From Pseudonocardiales bacterium (GTDB lineage Bacteria > Actinomycetota > Actinomycetes > Mycobacteriales > QHCD01): 40,202 nucleotides of DNA. Under the pieces are notes generated by a model that was not told the origin of the DNA, did not search any database, and saw only the letters and a list, made by a program, of their open reading frames with translations. Each line of letters starts with the position of its first letter. The first letter of the stretch is position 1. Shown here in pieces: positions 1-7,890 of the stretch. Where the stretch lies: assembly GCA_003244255.1 (NCBI GenBank), contig QHCD01000056.1, positions 1 through 40,202 of the forward strand. Direction: 5' to 3'. Both the position numbers and the translations under genes were made by a program.

Positions 1-27
1 CGCGCCGGCCGGTTACCGGCGCAACTT

Positions 28-60
28 CCACCCGTCGCTTCTGCGGCGGGTGGTTTGCTT
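28..60 (+). terminator. Hairpin with T-rich tail
   Basis: An 11-bp stem (28-38 with 43-53, one G-U pair) closes a 4-base loop and is followed on the plus strand by TTTGCTT, so it fits an intrinsic terminator for a plus-strand transcript entering from the left. It also sits just past the stop of the minus-strand genes at 59-381 and could act on both sides, but the minus side has no T-run. Confidence 0.5.
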
Positions 61-184
61 ATGGGGACTCGACCGCGGCGGCCTCGACCACGACGGCGTA
101 GCACAACTCGGTGGCACTGTTGGCCTCCGCGATCGCGGTCGCCCGCACGTGGTCCGCGAAGTAGGCGAGCACGAGGGCGTTCAC
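59..184 (-). CDS. Small ORF coupled to excisionase-like gene (41 aa)
   Basis: I do not recognise this 41-residue protein. Its GTG start overlaps the TGA stop of the excisionase-like gene in a GTGA arrangement, the usual sign of translational coupling, and it ends just before the hairpin at 28-53. The sequence is Ala/Val-rich with a short segment (ALVLAYFADHV) that could form an amphipathic helix. It could simply be an unused reading frame of high-GC DNA; the overlap and terminator position are the only support. Confidence 0.35.
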   Translation of the reverse strand: MNALVLAYFADHVRATAIAEANSATELCYAVVVEAAAVESP

Positions 185-381
185 GCGGCCGACCGCCCGC
201 CGCGGGCGTCGCCACCGGCAAGCCGCTCGATGTAACGGTCGATCGAGTCGGCGATGACGAACCGGCGGCGGCCGATCTTCACTGTGTCGAGCTCGCCGCT
301 CGCGTAGAGTTCGTACAATTTGGTGCGGCCGATGCCGCCGAGTTGGGCCTTCGCGGCGTCCTCTGCTCTGAGCTGGATCAC
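181..381 (-). CDS. Excisionase-like MerR-type HTH protein (66 aa)
   Basis: A small winged-HTH DNA-binding protein of the excisionase family, expected to bind the attachment region and direct the integrase toward excision, and possibly to repress its own transcription. The pattern GIGRTKLYELYASGEL followed by KIGRRRFV and DSIDRYIERL is the characteristic helix-turn-helix, wing and third helix of these 60-70-residue proteins. The start is a GTG at 381 with GGAAAGGA about 13 bases upstream. It is transcribed away from the zinc-finger protein and integrase genes, sharing an 81-bp intergenic region that holds an inverted repeat. Confidence 0.75.
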   Translation of the reverse strand: MIQLRAEDAAKAQLGGIGRTKLYELYASGELDTVKIGRRRFVIADSIDRYIERLAGGDARGGRSAA

Positions 382-423
382 CTTCCCGCGTCCTTTCCGT
401 CGACGTTCGTCGGCGTCCGTGGT

Positions 424-444
424 ACGTTCTATGCCTACTAACGT
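424..444. promoter_or_regulatory. Inverted repeat in divergent control region
   Basis: ACGTT at 424-428 and AACGT at 440-444 form an 11-base-spaced inverted repeat between the divergent excisionase-like and zinc-finger genes. TACTAA at 436-441 could be a -10 element for the rightward gene, though no good -35 is seen. This is a candidate operator for the element's own regulator; the assignment is inference. Confidence 0.3.
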
Positions 445-462
445 CCCACAGACTGAGCGGCG

Positions 463-1353
463 ATGCGAGGTACGGTGACCCCACGGTTTCGTCCCACGGT
501 ATGGCCGGGTGGTGCCGTACCCGTACCGCCGGTGCTCGTGCGCGACGCTCGGCTTGAGGTGACACGAGACGGGACGTGGATCGTGCTCTGGGGTGAGCCG
601 CGTCCGGTGGAGTTGCCGCCGGACTTCTACCTACGGGAACCGGCAGCACTCGACGTGGAGGACATCGCGGCGGTGACGGCGTTCGTCGGCCAGTGGGGAC
701 GGTTCGGCGACCATGAGCACCGCGACTTCGGCGCGAATGCCAACGAAGTGCGCCGCACCTTCGGATGGCAAGCCGCTCAGCGTAGGGAGTTATACGGCAA
801 CGACCTTGCCGCTGCCCGGTTCCGATCGGCGGGCCAGCTCGGGGTGCCGGTCGAGCGGCGCGCATTCGACCTTGTGCACCCGATCGAGGTCCGATACCGG
901 GCGGCTCGTCTCGCGCAGTTCGGCCAGACGGTGCTGGCGTTGCGGGCCGGTGAGCCGATTGCGCCGTTGTGGCAGCAGCTCGGCGAGCGCGCGCAACCCA
1001 GCGAGGACGACGCGCTGCGTACGTTCGCGGCCGAGGTCAGCGCCGCGGCGAGCGTGTTTCACGTCCGTCTCGACGTCGGTCCGACCGCCGAGCTCTGGCA
1101 GCAGCCGACCGGCTACTCGGCCGGGGCACTGCAACTGCTCAACGACCTAGCCGGCGACGTGCCCTACCGGCGGTGCGCCAGCGAGACATGCGGACGGGTG
1201 TTCACCCGGCAACGCGGACGGTCCGAGTACGGACAGCACCGACAGACGGGCGTGCGGTTCTGCTCCCGATCCTGCGCACGAGCGCAGGGCGAGCGAGAAC
1301 GACGGCGACGGGCACGACACCGCGACACGACGAAGGGTGGGCATCGTGGGTAG
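463..1353 (+). CDS. Element protein with C-terminal zinc-finger motif (296 aa)
   Basis: A 296-residue protein of unknown role that precedes the integrase and overlaps it by 8 bp. The last third carries CASETCGRVFTRQRGRS and then RFCSRSCARAQ, i.e. C-x4-C, a basic stretch and C-x3-C, which resembles the zinc-binding tail of CGNR-type proteins and suggests nucleic-acid binding. The N-terminal 220 residues show no motif I recognise; they are moderately acidic with predicted helices. Genes of this kind often sit directly upstream of actinobacterial integrases, which fits a role in element regulation or recombination, but the function is not known. Start: ATG at 463, weak SD (GAG). Confidence 0.65.
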   Translation: MRGTVTPRFRPTVWPGGAVPVPPVLVRDARLEVTRDGTWIVLWGEPRPVELPPDFYLREPAALDVEDIAAVTAFVGQWGRFGDHEHRDFGANANEVRRTFGWQAAQRRELYGNDLAAARFRSAGQLGVPVERRAFDLVHPIEVRYRAARLAQFGQTVLALRAGEPIAPLWQQLGERAQPSEDDALRTFAAEVSAAASVFHVRLDVGPTAELWQQPTGYSAGALQLLNDLAGDVPYRRCASETCGRVFTRQRGRSEYGQHRQTGVRFCSRSCARAQGERERRRRARHRDTTKGGHRG

Positions 1354-2488
1354 GAAGCGAGCGAACGGTGAGGGCACGACGTACCAGCGGGCTGACGGCC
1401 GGTGGGAGGGCGCTGTCACGTACGTCGACCCGCGCACCGGCGTCACCCGGCGGCACCGGGTATACGGGCCGTCCTCGACGGCGGTCCGGGCCAAGCTGAA
1501 AGCGGCGCGGGCACGGCTCGACGCGGGGGCGCCGCCGGTCGACGCGACCATGACGATCCGGGACTACACGGCCCGGTGGATCGTGACGACGCTGGCGGCG
1601 TCGGACCGGAAGGCGACCACGAAGGCGACCTACACGACGCTCGCCAGAGGGCACATCATGGCCGGCGGGCTCGCCGCGCTGCCGCTCGGGCGGGTGCATC
1701 CCTCCGATGTGGAGGCATGGCTCCTCAGCCTGCGCGGCGCCGGCAAGGCACCGTCGACGGTCCGGCAGACGTACACGATCCTGCGCGCCGTGCTCGACGC
1801 GGCCGTGCGAGACGGTCTGCTCGCTCGTAACCCGGCGGCGGTGATCCGCCGACCCGCCGTGCAGCGAGTCGAGGCACGTTACCTGTCCCCCGCCGACGTC
1901 GGTCGGCTGCTGGCCGCGGCCGAGTCGAGCCGGTACGGCCCGCTGCTGATCGTGCTGGCCGGCACCGGCCTACGCCGGGGCGAAGCGCTGGCGCTCCGGC
2001 GCGGCGATGTCGACCTCGAGGCCGGCACGGCCAGGGTCCGCGGCACCCTCGCCCGCATCGACGGTGCCCTGATCGTGACGGAGCCGAAGACGGAGCGGTC
2101 CCGGCGAACCATTCCACTCCCCGCGCACGTCGTCACGGCTCTGCGGGCGGTGCGGCGCCGCCAGCTCGCCGAACAGCTCCGCGCCGGCACCGTCTGGCAC
2201 GAGACCGGGTTCGTGTTCACCACGGAGACGGGTCAGCCCGTCGACCCACGCAACGCGTTCCGGGCGCTCACGGCCGCCGCGACGGCGATCGGGTTGCACG
2301 ACGTCGGCCTACACACGCTGAGGCACTCGGCGGCGTCGGCGATGCTCGAGGCCGGGGTGCCGCTCAAGACAGTCTCCGAGCTGCTCGGGCACTCATCTGT
2401 GGCGATCACCGGCGACGTGTACGGGCACGTCTCCGACGACGCGACCCGGACGGCCGTGGAGCGGCTCTCCGTGGCGCTCGGATGGTGA
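1346..2488 (+). CDS. int: Tyrosine site-specific integrase (380 aa)
   Basis: Phage-type tyrosine recombinase that would join the element to the tRNA-Pro gene. The N-terminus (GRKRANGEGTTYQRADGRW) is an arm-binding domain, followed by a SAM-like core-binding domain (about 70-170) and the catalytic domain. From the GTG at 1346 the active-site set is R210 (TGLRRGEALAL), K248 (PKTERSRR), H323 and R326 (HTLRHSAAS), H349 (LLGHSS) and Y359 (GDVYGH), so all are present. I prefer GTG 1346 over GTG 1337 because AAGGGTGG precedes it at SD distance. It overlaps the upstream gene by 8 bp, suggesting co-transcription and coupling. Confidence 0.93.
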   Translation: MGRKRANGEGTTYQRADGRWEGAVTYVDPRTGVTRRHRVYGPSSTAVRAKLKAARARLDAGAPPVDATMTIRDYTARWIVTTLAASDRKATTKATYTTLARGHIMAGGLAALPLGRVHPSDVEAWLLSLRGAGKAPSTVRQTYTILRAVLDAAVRDGLLARNPAAVIRRPAVQRVEARYLSPADVGRLLAAAESSRYGPLLIVLAGTGLRRGEALALRRGDVDLEAGTARVRGTLARIDGALIVTEPKTERSRRTIPLPAHVVTALRAVRRRQLAEQLRAGTVWHETGFVFTTETGQPVDPRNAFRALTAAATAIGLHDVGLHTLRHSAASAMLEAGVPLKTVSELLGHSSVAITGDVYGHVSDDATRTAVERLSVALGW

Positions 2489-2496
2489 CTCGATCC

Positions 2497-2519
2497 GGTT
2501 GCCGTCACGGTTGCCGTCA
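2497..2519. repeat. Tandem 11-mer next to integrase, possible arm site
   Basis: GGTTGCCGTCA occurs at 2497-2507 and again at 2509-2519, just after the integrase stop and about 75-95 bp from the tRNA-Pro 3' end. Position and short direct repetition fit arm-type integrase or excisionase binding sites flanking an attachment core. This role is inferred from location only. Confidence 0.4.
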
Positions 2520-2591
2520 AACCCCGATCTCGGGCCTTCCATGCTGCGCTGATCCGGGCCGGATATAGGCCCTGACCTGGCCTTTCGTGTG

Positions 2592-2665
<74 letters not shown>

Positions 2666-2708
2666 ATGCCCGTCGCAGGGCGCTCCGATGTTATCGCACC
2701 CGACGACG

Positions 2709-2770
2709 CGCGAGATCCGGGTTTGCCACCGGTCCCGCGCGCCCCAACGGTGGTAGATCCGGATCTCGCG
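2709..2770. repeat. Intergenic palindromic repeat, copy 1
   Basis: Two 23-base arms (2709-2731 and 2748-2770) match at 20 of 23 positions around a 16-base loop; the three differences can form G-U pairs in RNA. The conserved core is GAGATCCGG and CCACCG. A close relative lies at 21082-21139 and a more distant one at 7816-7879. It sits between der and tRNA-Pro and may act as a transcript end or RNA-stabilising hairpin, or be a small non-autonomous repeat. Confidence 0.7.
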
Positions 2771-2785
2771 GACGGATGACGCCGG

Positions 2786-4135
2786 CTAGTGCCGGCCGCT
2801 CCCCCGGCGTTCACGGACCCGCACCGACACCTCTATCGGCGTGCCCTCGAAGCCGAACTCCTCGCGCAGCCGCCGTTCGACGAAGCGGCGGTATCCCGGC
2901 TCCAGAAAGCCGGTCGTGAACAGCACGAACCGCGGCGGCCGCACGCCTGCCTGGGTGGCAAACAGCACCTTCGGCGCACGCCCACCACGCGCTGGGGGCG
3001 GCGTGGCTGCGACGACGGCCTGCAGCCACTGGTTGAGAGGCCCGGTCGCGACCCGCTGCTCCCACGACGCCAGGGATCGCCGCAGGGCCGGAGCAAGCCT
3101 GGCGACGGCGCGGCCGGTCAGCGCGGAGACGTTGACCCGCGGTGCCCACCGGACGCGCGCGAGCTCGCGGTCGATCTCGCGCTCCAGCCGGTCGTGCCGG
3201 TCCTCGTCGACGAGGTCCCACTTGTTGAAGGCGAGCACCAGCGCCCGGCCGGACTCGACGACGGTCGAGATCACCCGCTGGTCCTGCTCGCTGATCGGCT
3301 CGCTGGAGTCGAGCAGCACGATCGCGACCTCGGCGGCGTCGACGGCGCCGGCGGTGCGCAGGCTCGCGTAGTACTCCGCGCCACTGGCTTCGTGGACCCG
3401 GCGCCGCAAGCCCGCAGTGTCGACGAACTGCCAGACCTCGCCGTCGTAGTCGACCAGACTGTCGACGGGATCGACCGTGGTCCCGGGGACGGGGTCGACG
3501 ACGGCGCGGTCCTCCCCGGTCAGCCGGTTCAGCAGGCTCGACTTGCCGACGTTCGGGCGGCCGACCAGCGCGACCCGCCGCGGGCCACCTTCGACGTCGG
3601 TGTCCGGAGGCGACTCGGGCAGCGCCGCGAGGACGGCGTCGAGCAGGTCGCCCGACCCGCGGCCGTGCAGCGCGCTCACCGGGTACGGCTCGCCAAGGCC
3701 GAGCGACCACAGCGCGGCGGCATCGGCCTCGCCGCGGTCGTCGTCGACCTTGTTGACCGCGAGGACGACGGGCACGCCACCTCGCTGCAGCACCCGCGCG
3801 ACCTCCTCGTCCGACGCCGTCGCACCGACGTTCGCGTCGACCACGAATACGACGGCGTCGGCCATCGTCGCTGCCCGGCGGGCCTGGGCGGCGACCCGTG
3901 CGGCCATCCCGCGCGGGTCGAGGTCCCAGCCGCCGGTGTCGACCAGGGTGAACCGGCGCCCGCTCCAGATCGCGTCGTACGCGACCCGGTCGCGAGTAAC
4001 GCCTGGCACGTCCTGCACGACAGCCGCGCGCCGGCCAAGCACGCGATTGACCAGGGTGGACTTCCCGACGTTCGGCCGCCCGACGACGGCGACGACGGGC
4101 ACCGGCAGCTCGTCTCCGACCCCGGTCTCAGACAT
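2786..4135 (-). CDS. der: Ribosome-assembly GTPase Der (EngA)
   Basis: Essential GTPase needed for 50S ribosomal subunit maturation. Two tandem G domains are visible: first GRPNVGKST near residue 20 with DTGG and NKVD, second GRPNVGKSS near residue 195 with DTAGL and NKWD. A C-terminal KH-like domain follows (about 360-449), so the domain set and the 449-residue length are normal. It is the last protein gene of the leftward parA-scpAB-rluB-cmk-plsC-der series. Its start codon lies in a 13-bp triplet repeat (4124-4162) that separates it from plsC by 18 bp and creates two extra in-context ATGs. Confidence 0.96.
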   Translation of the reverse strand: MSETGVGDELPVPVVAVVGRPNVGKSTLVNRVLGRRAAVVQDVPGVTRDRVAYDAIWSGRRFTLVDTGGWDLDPRGMAARVAAQARRAATMADAVVFVVDANVGATASDEEVARVLQRGGVPVVLAVNKVDDDRGEADAAALWSLGLGEPYPVSALHGRGSGDLLDAVLAALPESPPDTDVEGGPRRVALVGRPNVGKSSLLNRLTGEDRAVVDPVPGTTVDPVDSLVDYDGEVWQFVDTAGLRRRVHEASGAEYYASLRTAGAVDAAEVAIVLLDSSEPISEQDQRVISTVVESGRALVLAFNKWDLVDEDRHDRLEREIDRELARVRWAPRVNVSALTGRAVARLAPALRRSLASWEQRVATGPLNQWLQAVVAATPPPARGGRAPKVLFATQAGVRPPRFVLFTTGFLEPGYRRFVERRLREEFGFEGTPIEVSVRVRERRGSGRH

Positions 4136-4162
4136 CGGTCTCAGACATCGGTCTCAGACATC
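4124..4162. repeat. 13-bp tandem repeat (x3) over the der start codon
   Basis: GGTCTCAGACATC is repeated three times without gaps (4124-4136, 4137-4149, 4150-4162). On the minus strand each unit reads GATGTCTGAGACC and contains an ATG. The lowest one (4135) is the der start. Those at 4148 and 4161 each open a six-codon ORF MSETDV ending in TGA, and the outermost copy also supplies the plsC stop codon. A slippage-prone repeat here would change the plsC-der spacing by 13 bp per unit. Confidence 0.9.
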
Positions 4163-4792
4163 GGACGACCCGCGCACCAGATCGGCCATCGCAACCCGGA
4201 TCTGCTCGGCGGCACCTGCGATGGCCGACCGCGACGCCCGACCCGCCGCGACCGACACCGGGGTTCCGAATACGATGCGCACCCTCGGCCGGCGGATCGA
4301 GCGACGGTGCAGGATCGCCGCCGTGCCGATGCACGCAACCGGCACGACCGGCGCGCCGGAACGCACGGCGAGATAGGCGATGCCGTGCCGCACCTCCGCG
4401 ACGGTGCCCTCGCCGCGGGAGCCCTCGGGGAAGATCCCTACGGCGCCGCCGGAGGCGAGCACCTCCAGCGCGGTGAGCAACGGCGCGCGTTCGACCACGT
4501 CACGACGAACCGGGATCTGCCCGAGCCAGCGCAGGAACGGGCCCAGCGGGCCGATGAACGCCTCGGCCTTGACGAAGAACACGGCGGGCCGGGTCACGGC
4601 GGCGAAGAGCAACGGACCGTCCACGACGTGGGTGTGGTTGGCGGCGAAGAGCACCGGGCCGTCCGGCGGGACGTTGTCGAATCCGACGACGTCGGCGCGG
4701 GTGAACATGCGTAGCAGGACGCGGCCGATGCCCGAGCAGACCCGCATGGGCCGGGTGCCGGTCGCGCGTTGCCGTGCGGTCAGGTCGGTCAC
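4154..4792 (-). CDS. plsC: 1-acyl-sn-glycerol-3-phosphate acyltransferase (PlsC family)
   Basis: Membrane-associated acyltransferase that converts lysophosphatidic acid to phosphatidic acid in phospholipid synthesis. The catalytic H-x4-D motif is NHTHVVDGPLLF (about residue 52), and the FPEGSRGEG motif (about residue 120) binds the glycerol-phosphate. The 212-residue length is typical. The GTG start overlaps the cmk stop (GTGA), so it is translated with cmk. It could act on another lipid acceptor, since PlsC paralogues in actinobacteria vary in substrate. Confidence 0.88.
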   Translation of the reverse strand: MTDLTARQRATGTRPMRVCSGIGRVLLRMFTRADVVGFDNVPPDGPVLFAANHTHVVDGPLLFAAVTRPAVFFVKAEAFIGPLGPFLRWLGQIPVRRDVVERAPLLTALEVLASGGAVGIFPEGSRGEGTVAEVRHGIAYLAVRSGAPVVPVACIGTAAILHRRSIRRPRVRIVFGTPVSVAAGRASRSAIAGAAEQIRVAMADLVRGSSDV

Positions 4793-5460
4793 GACGACGC
4801 TCCCTGCACGCTCAACGCCACGAGCCGCTCAACGACGTCGGCGACCGACAGCTCGGTGGTGTCGATCTCGACGGCGCCGGGCGCCGGCCGGAACGGGTTG
4901 ATCTGGGAGTCCCGGGAGTCGCGGCGGTCGATGGCCGCAGCTGCGTCGCGCCCGCTGCTGCCCTGCTCCCGACCACGCCGCCCGGCCCGCACGTCCGCGG
5001 TCGCGGTGAGGTAGGCCTTGACATCGGCATCCGGCGCGACGACGGCGCCGATGTCGCGCCCTTCGACGACGATGCCGCCGGCGCCTATCACCGCTCGCTG
5101 CTGCGCGATCAGGATCGTGCGCACGGTCGGCACCGCGGACACGGCGGAGACCGCACCGGTGACCTCGGCGTCGCGGATTTGCGGCCCGACGTCGATGCCG
5201 TCGACGGTAACCACCGCCGGATCCTCGGGGCTGTCGCCGATCCTGATCCGGGACCGGCGGACGACGTCGGTGACTCCCCCGGCGTCGGCCGGGTCGACAC
5301 CGGCCCGCAGCACCGCCCATGTTGCCGCCCGGTACATCGCGCCGGTGTCGAGGTAGCGCGCGCCGAGCCGGCGGGCAAGCTCGCGCGCCACCGTCGACTT
5401 GCCGGTGCCGGCGGGCCCGTCGAGCGCGACGACACCGCGGAAAGCACCGGTCAGGGTCAC
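4789..5460 (-). CDS. cmk: Cytidylate kinase
   Basis: Phosphorylates CMP and dCMP with ATP, feeding CTP and dCTP pools. The P-loop is DGPAGTGKSTVARELA (about residue 16-31), followed by ARYLDTGAMYRA and the CMP-binding EGRDIGAVV motif typical of the family. The 223-residue length is normal. The start is GTG at 5460 with GAGGA six bases upstream. It ends in a 4-bp overlap with plsC, and a 61-bp gap separates it from rluB. The neighbouring pseudouridine synthase and Der are the usual partners in actinobacteria. Confidence 0.94.
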   Translation of the reverse strand: MTLTGAFRGVVALDGPAGTGKSTVARELARRLGARYLDTGAMYRAATWAVLRAGVDPADAGGVTDVVRRSRIRIGDSPEDPAVVTVDGIDVGPQIRDAEVTGAVSAVSAVPTVRTILIAQQRAVIGAGGIVVEGRDIGAVVAPDADVKAYLTATADVRAGRRGREQGSSGRDAAAAIDRRDSRDSQINPFRPAPGAVEIDTTELSVADVVERLVALSVQGASS

Positions 5461-5521
5461 GGTCGTCCTCGATCGACGGCGGGGAAACGGCCGGCCAGAG
5501 GCGCAGCGGTCCGGCGAGCGT

Positions 5522-6313
5522 TCAGGGTAGCGGTCCGACAGGCGGCGCCTCGACGGCGGCGAACAGGGTGGCGACCTCGTCGGGCGTGAGTGGCCGGACG
5601 GTTCCTGGCCGCAGGTCTCCGAGCCGCACGTCGGCGTAGCGGGTGCGAACCAGCCGGCGCACCGGATGACCGACCTCGGCGAGCAGGCGGCGAACGACCC
5701 GCTTGCGTCCTTCGTGCAGGACGACTTCCAGCATGGCCTCGGCACCGTGCTGGTCGAGCACCCGGAACGAGTCGACCTGCACCGGTCGCTCGTTCTGCTC
5801 GCCGTCGGGCAGCGGCGGGATGCGCACCCCGGCGCGCAGCCGCCTGCCGAGGTCGCGCGGGATCGGTCCCGGCACGGTGGCGACGTAGCTCTTGCGCACG
5901 CCGAAGCTCGGGTGCGCGAGTCGGTGCGCAAGGGCCCCGTCGTTGGTGAGCAGCAGGAGGCCCTCGGTGTCGGCGTCGAGTCGGCCGACGTGGAACAGCC
6001 GGACACCGTCGGCGGTCCACGGCCGCGCGTACGGCGCGAGGCTCGGGCGACCACGGTCGTCGACCATCGTCGAGAGCACCCCTGCCGGCTTGTTCAGCAT
6101 CAGGTAGACGACGTCGTCACGCAGCTGCACCCGGCGGCCGTCCACGTGGACCACGACCGTTTCCGGGTCGACCCGCACACCGAGTTGGTCGACGATCTCG
6201 CCGTCGACCTTCACCCGGCCGGCGGCGATCAGCTCGTCGGCTCGGCGCCGCGAGGCGACACCGGCGCGGGAGAGCAGTTTCGAGAGCCGGATCGGGCCCT
6301 CGTCGTCGCTCAA
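5522..6313 (-). CDS. rluB: 23S rRNA pseudouridine synthase, RluB/RsuA family
   Basis: Converts a uridine of rRNA to pseudouridine; the exact site is not determinable here. An S4 RNA-binding domain (RLSKLLSRAGVASRRRADEL, residues about 8-60) is followed by the synthase domain, with the catalytic Asp in HVGRLDADTEGLLLLTND and the family motif LNKPAGVLST. Start: the frame stays open far upstream, but the only initiator at the S4 domain is TTG at 6313, which overlaps the scpB stop as TTGA. This gives 263 residues, a normal length. Translation is probably coupled to scpB. Confidence 0.9.
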   Translation of the reverse strand: MSDDEGPIRLSKLLSRAGVASRRRADELIAAGRVKVDGEIVDQLGVRVDPETVVVHVDGRRVQLRDDVVYLMLNKPAGVLSTMVDDRGRPSLAPYARPWTADGVRLFHVGRLDADTEGLLLLTNDGALAHRLAHPSFGVRKSYVATVPGPIPRDLGRRLRAGVRIPPLPDGEQNERPVQVDSFRVLDQHGAEAMLEVVLHEGRKRVVRRLLAEVGHPVRRLVRTRYADVRLGDLRPGTVRPLTPDEVATLFAAVEAPPVGPLP

Positions 6314-6972
6314 CCCGGGTCCGCTTCGGGGTCGAGTTCGGCCGCAATGTCGGGTGCGGCCCGGTGGCCGGGGGCACGGTCGCCGACGGCGCGGTCGAGA
6401 TCGAGGTCGAGGTCGAGCTCGAGATCGGTGTGATCGGGCAGCAGCGGCGCGATCGGCGGCAGGTCCTCGAGTGAGACCAGGCCGAGCTTCTCCAGGAAGA
6501 ACGGCGTCGTTCGGTACAGCCCACCGCCGCGCTCGGGATCGGTGCCGGACTCCTCGATCAGGCCGCGGCCCAGCAGCGTGCGCATCACCGCATCGACGGA
6601 GACGCCGCGGATTGCGGACACCCGGGCCCGGGTGACCGGCTGCCGGTACGCGACGACGGCGAGCGTCTCCAGCGCCGCCTGGGTGAGGCGGGTCTGCTGG
6701 CCCTCGAGCACGAACCTCTCGACGTAGGCCGCGAAGTCGGCGCGGGAGTAGAGCCGCCAGCCGCCGGCGACCTCGCGCAGATCCAGGCCGCGGCGCGCGT
6801 CGTCGTAGCCGCTGCGCATCCCGCGCAGGGCGGTCTCGACGTCGCGCGGTGGCCGGTCGAGCACCTGCGCGAGCGTCGCGACGTCGACCGGCTGGTCGAC
6901 CACCAGGAGTATCGCCTCGAGCGCTGCGGACAGGTCGTCGCTGTCGGGTTCGGCGGACGTGCGTTCGCTCAC
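6310..6972 (-). CDS. scpB: Segregation and condensation protein ScpB
   Basis: Kleisin-associated winged-helix subunit of the SMC condensin complex. Two winged-helix domains span about residues 10-180, with the family motif TRLTQAALETLAVVAYRQPV and the later VDAVMRTLLGRGLI and YRTTPFFLEKLGL. The C-terminus has an extra acidic, Leu/Asp-alternating stretch (LELDLDLDLDRA) encoded by short GAG/GTC repeats near 6395-6425, not part of the conserved fold. The GTG start overlaps the scpA stop (GTGA). Length is 220 residues. Confidence 0.94.
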   Translation of the reverse strand: MSERTSAEPDSDDLSAALEAILLVVDQPVDVATLAQVLDRPPRDVETALRGMRSGYDDARRGLDLREVAGGWRLYSRADFAAYVERFVLEGQQTRLTQAALETLAVVAYRQPVTRARVSAIRGVSVDAVMRTLLGRGLIEESGTDPERGGGLYRTTPFFLEKLGLVSLEDLPPIAPLLPDHTDLELDLDLDLDRAVGDRAPGHRAAPDIAAELDPEADPG

Positions 6973-7784
6973 CGGTACTCCTGATCGATGTCGCGGTCGG
7001 TGTCGTCGGGGGCTGGCGCAACGGAATCACCGGTCCAGCGCAGCTGCAGCGCGCCGAGCGGGTCATCCTGCTCGATCCCGATGTAGCCGTCGCGGTACAG
7101 CTCGAGGACGGCGAGGAACCGGGCTACCACCTCGGCGGTGTGCACGCAGTCGGCCACCAGCTCGGGGAAGGACGCCGAACCGGCGGCGGCGAGCCGCCGG
7201 CGCAGGATGTCGGTGTGTTCGCGCACGCTGGCCCGAGGCACGTATAGGTGCGAGATGTCCACCGCCGGTCGCGGTTTCGGCGTGAGCGCGGCCGCCGCCA
7301 GCCGGGCGAACTCGGCCGGACCGACGCCGAGCAGCACCTCCGGCAGTGCGTCGACGAACCGCGGCTCGAGTGAGACGGCGCGCGGATACCGGCGGGCCGC
7401 GTCGCGCTCCCACTCCCGCAGGGCGGCGGCGACCTGCTTGTATGCCCGGTACTGCAGCAGCCGGGCGAAGAGCAGGTCGCGAGCCTCGAGCAGCGCGAGA
7501 TCCTCCTCGTCCGGGTCGTCGGCCACCGGCAGCAGCCGGGCCGCCTTGAGGCCGAGCAGGGTGGCCGCCACAACCAGGAACTCGGTGGCCTGGCCGAGGT
7601 CCCATTCGCCTTCTGGCGCGCTGATGTAGGCGATGAACTCGTCGGTGACCCGGGAGAGCGCGACCTCGGTGACGTCGAGCTTGTGCTTCGCGATCAGGGA
7701 GAGCAGCAGGTCGAACGGGCCGTCGAAGTTGTTCAGATGCACGGCGAAGGCCGGCCGGCCCGCGCCCACCTCTCGCTGCTGCAC
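6969..7784 (-). CDS. scpA: Segregation and condensation protein ScpA (kleisin)
   Basis: Kleisin subunit that bridges the SMC heads and recruits ScpB during chromosome segregation. The N-terminal SMC-neck-binding helix contains the family signature NFDGPFDLLLSLIAKHKLDV. The middle region (about 85-150) is Arg/Glu-rich, and the C-terminal winged helix ends with FLAVLELYRDGYIGIEQDD. Length is 271 residues from GTG 7784. It is the first gene of the coupled scpA-scpB-rluB string; the 100-bp gap before it carries an intergenic palindrome. Confidence 0.94.
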   Translation of the reverse strand: MQQREVGAGRPAFAVHLNNFDGPFDLLLSLIAKHKLDVTEVALSRVTDEFIAYISAPEGEWDLGQATEFLVVAATLLGLKAARLLPVADDPDEEDLALLEARDLLFARLLQYRAYKQVAAALREWERDAARRYPRAVSLEPRFVDALPEVLLGVGPAEFARLAAAALTPKPRPAVDISHLYVPRASVREHTDILRRRLAAAGSASFPELVADCVHTAEVVARFLAVLELYRDGYIGIEQDDPLGALQLRWTGDSVAPAPDDTDRDIDQEYR

Positions 7785-7815
7785 GTCCGCGACGATAGCC
7801 GCGACGCCGCGACGT

Positions 7816-7879
7816 CGCCGAGATCGCAGTTGAGCACCCCCGCAGCGGCGTGTCGCGGTGGTGAACCGCGATCTCGGCG
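7816..7879. repeat. Intergenic palindromic repeat, copy 3 (variant)
   Basis: Arms at 7816-7838 and 7857-7879 pair at nearly all of 23 positions (CGCCGAGATCGC with GCGATCTCGGCG plus GCACC with GGTGG) around an 18-base loop. It shares the GAGATC end, length and ACC/GGT inner end with copies at 2709 and 21082 but differs in the middle, so it appears to be a second subtype. It lies between scpA and the M50-like gene. Confidence 0.6.
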
Positions 7880-7890
7880 TGGAGAGCGGG

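Larger units (their letters stand above)
1..2591. mobile_element. Right end of an integrated element at tRNA-Pro
   Basis: A compact set of an excisionase-like gene (minus strand), a zinc-finger protein and a tyrosine integrase (both plus strand) ends about 100 bp from the 3' end of a tRNA-Pro gene. This is the standard arrangement of actinobacterial integrative plasmids, AICE-like elements or prophages that use a tRNA 3' end as attB. The att core should lie inside the 3' half of the tRNA (about 2592-2640). The other end lies left of the window, so element size and type cannot be judged. No structural phage, replication or conjugation gene is visible in this part. Confidence 0.75.

Noticed and set aside
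28..53. Hairpin as terminator only for the minus-strand genes
   Set aside because: The T-rich tract is on the plus-strand side, so the main direction is rightward.
59..865. 268-codon minus-strand open frame at the left end
   Set aside because: Runs antisense through the zinc-finger gene; only its last 41 codons have any support as a separate small ORF.
2789..4714. 641-codon plus-strand open frame
   Set aside because: Antisense shadow of der and plsC.
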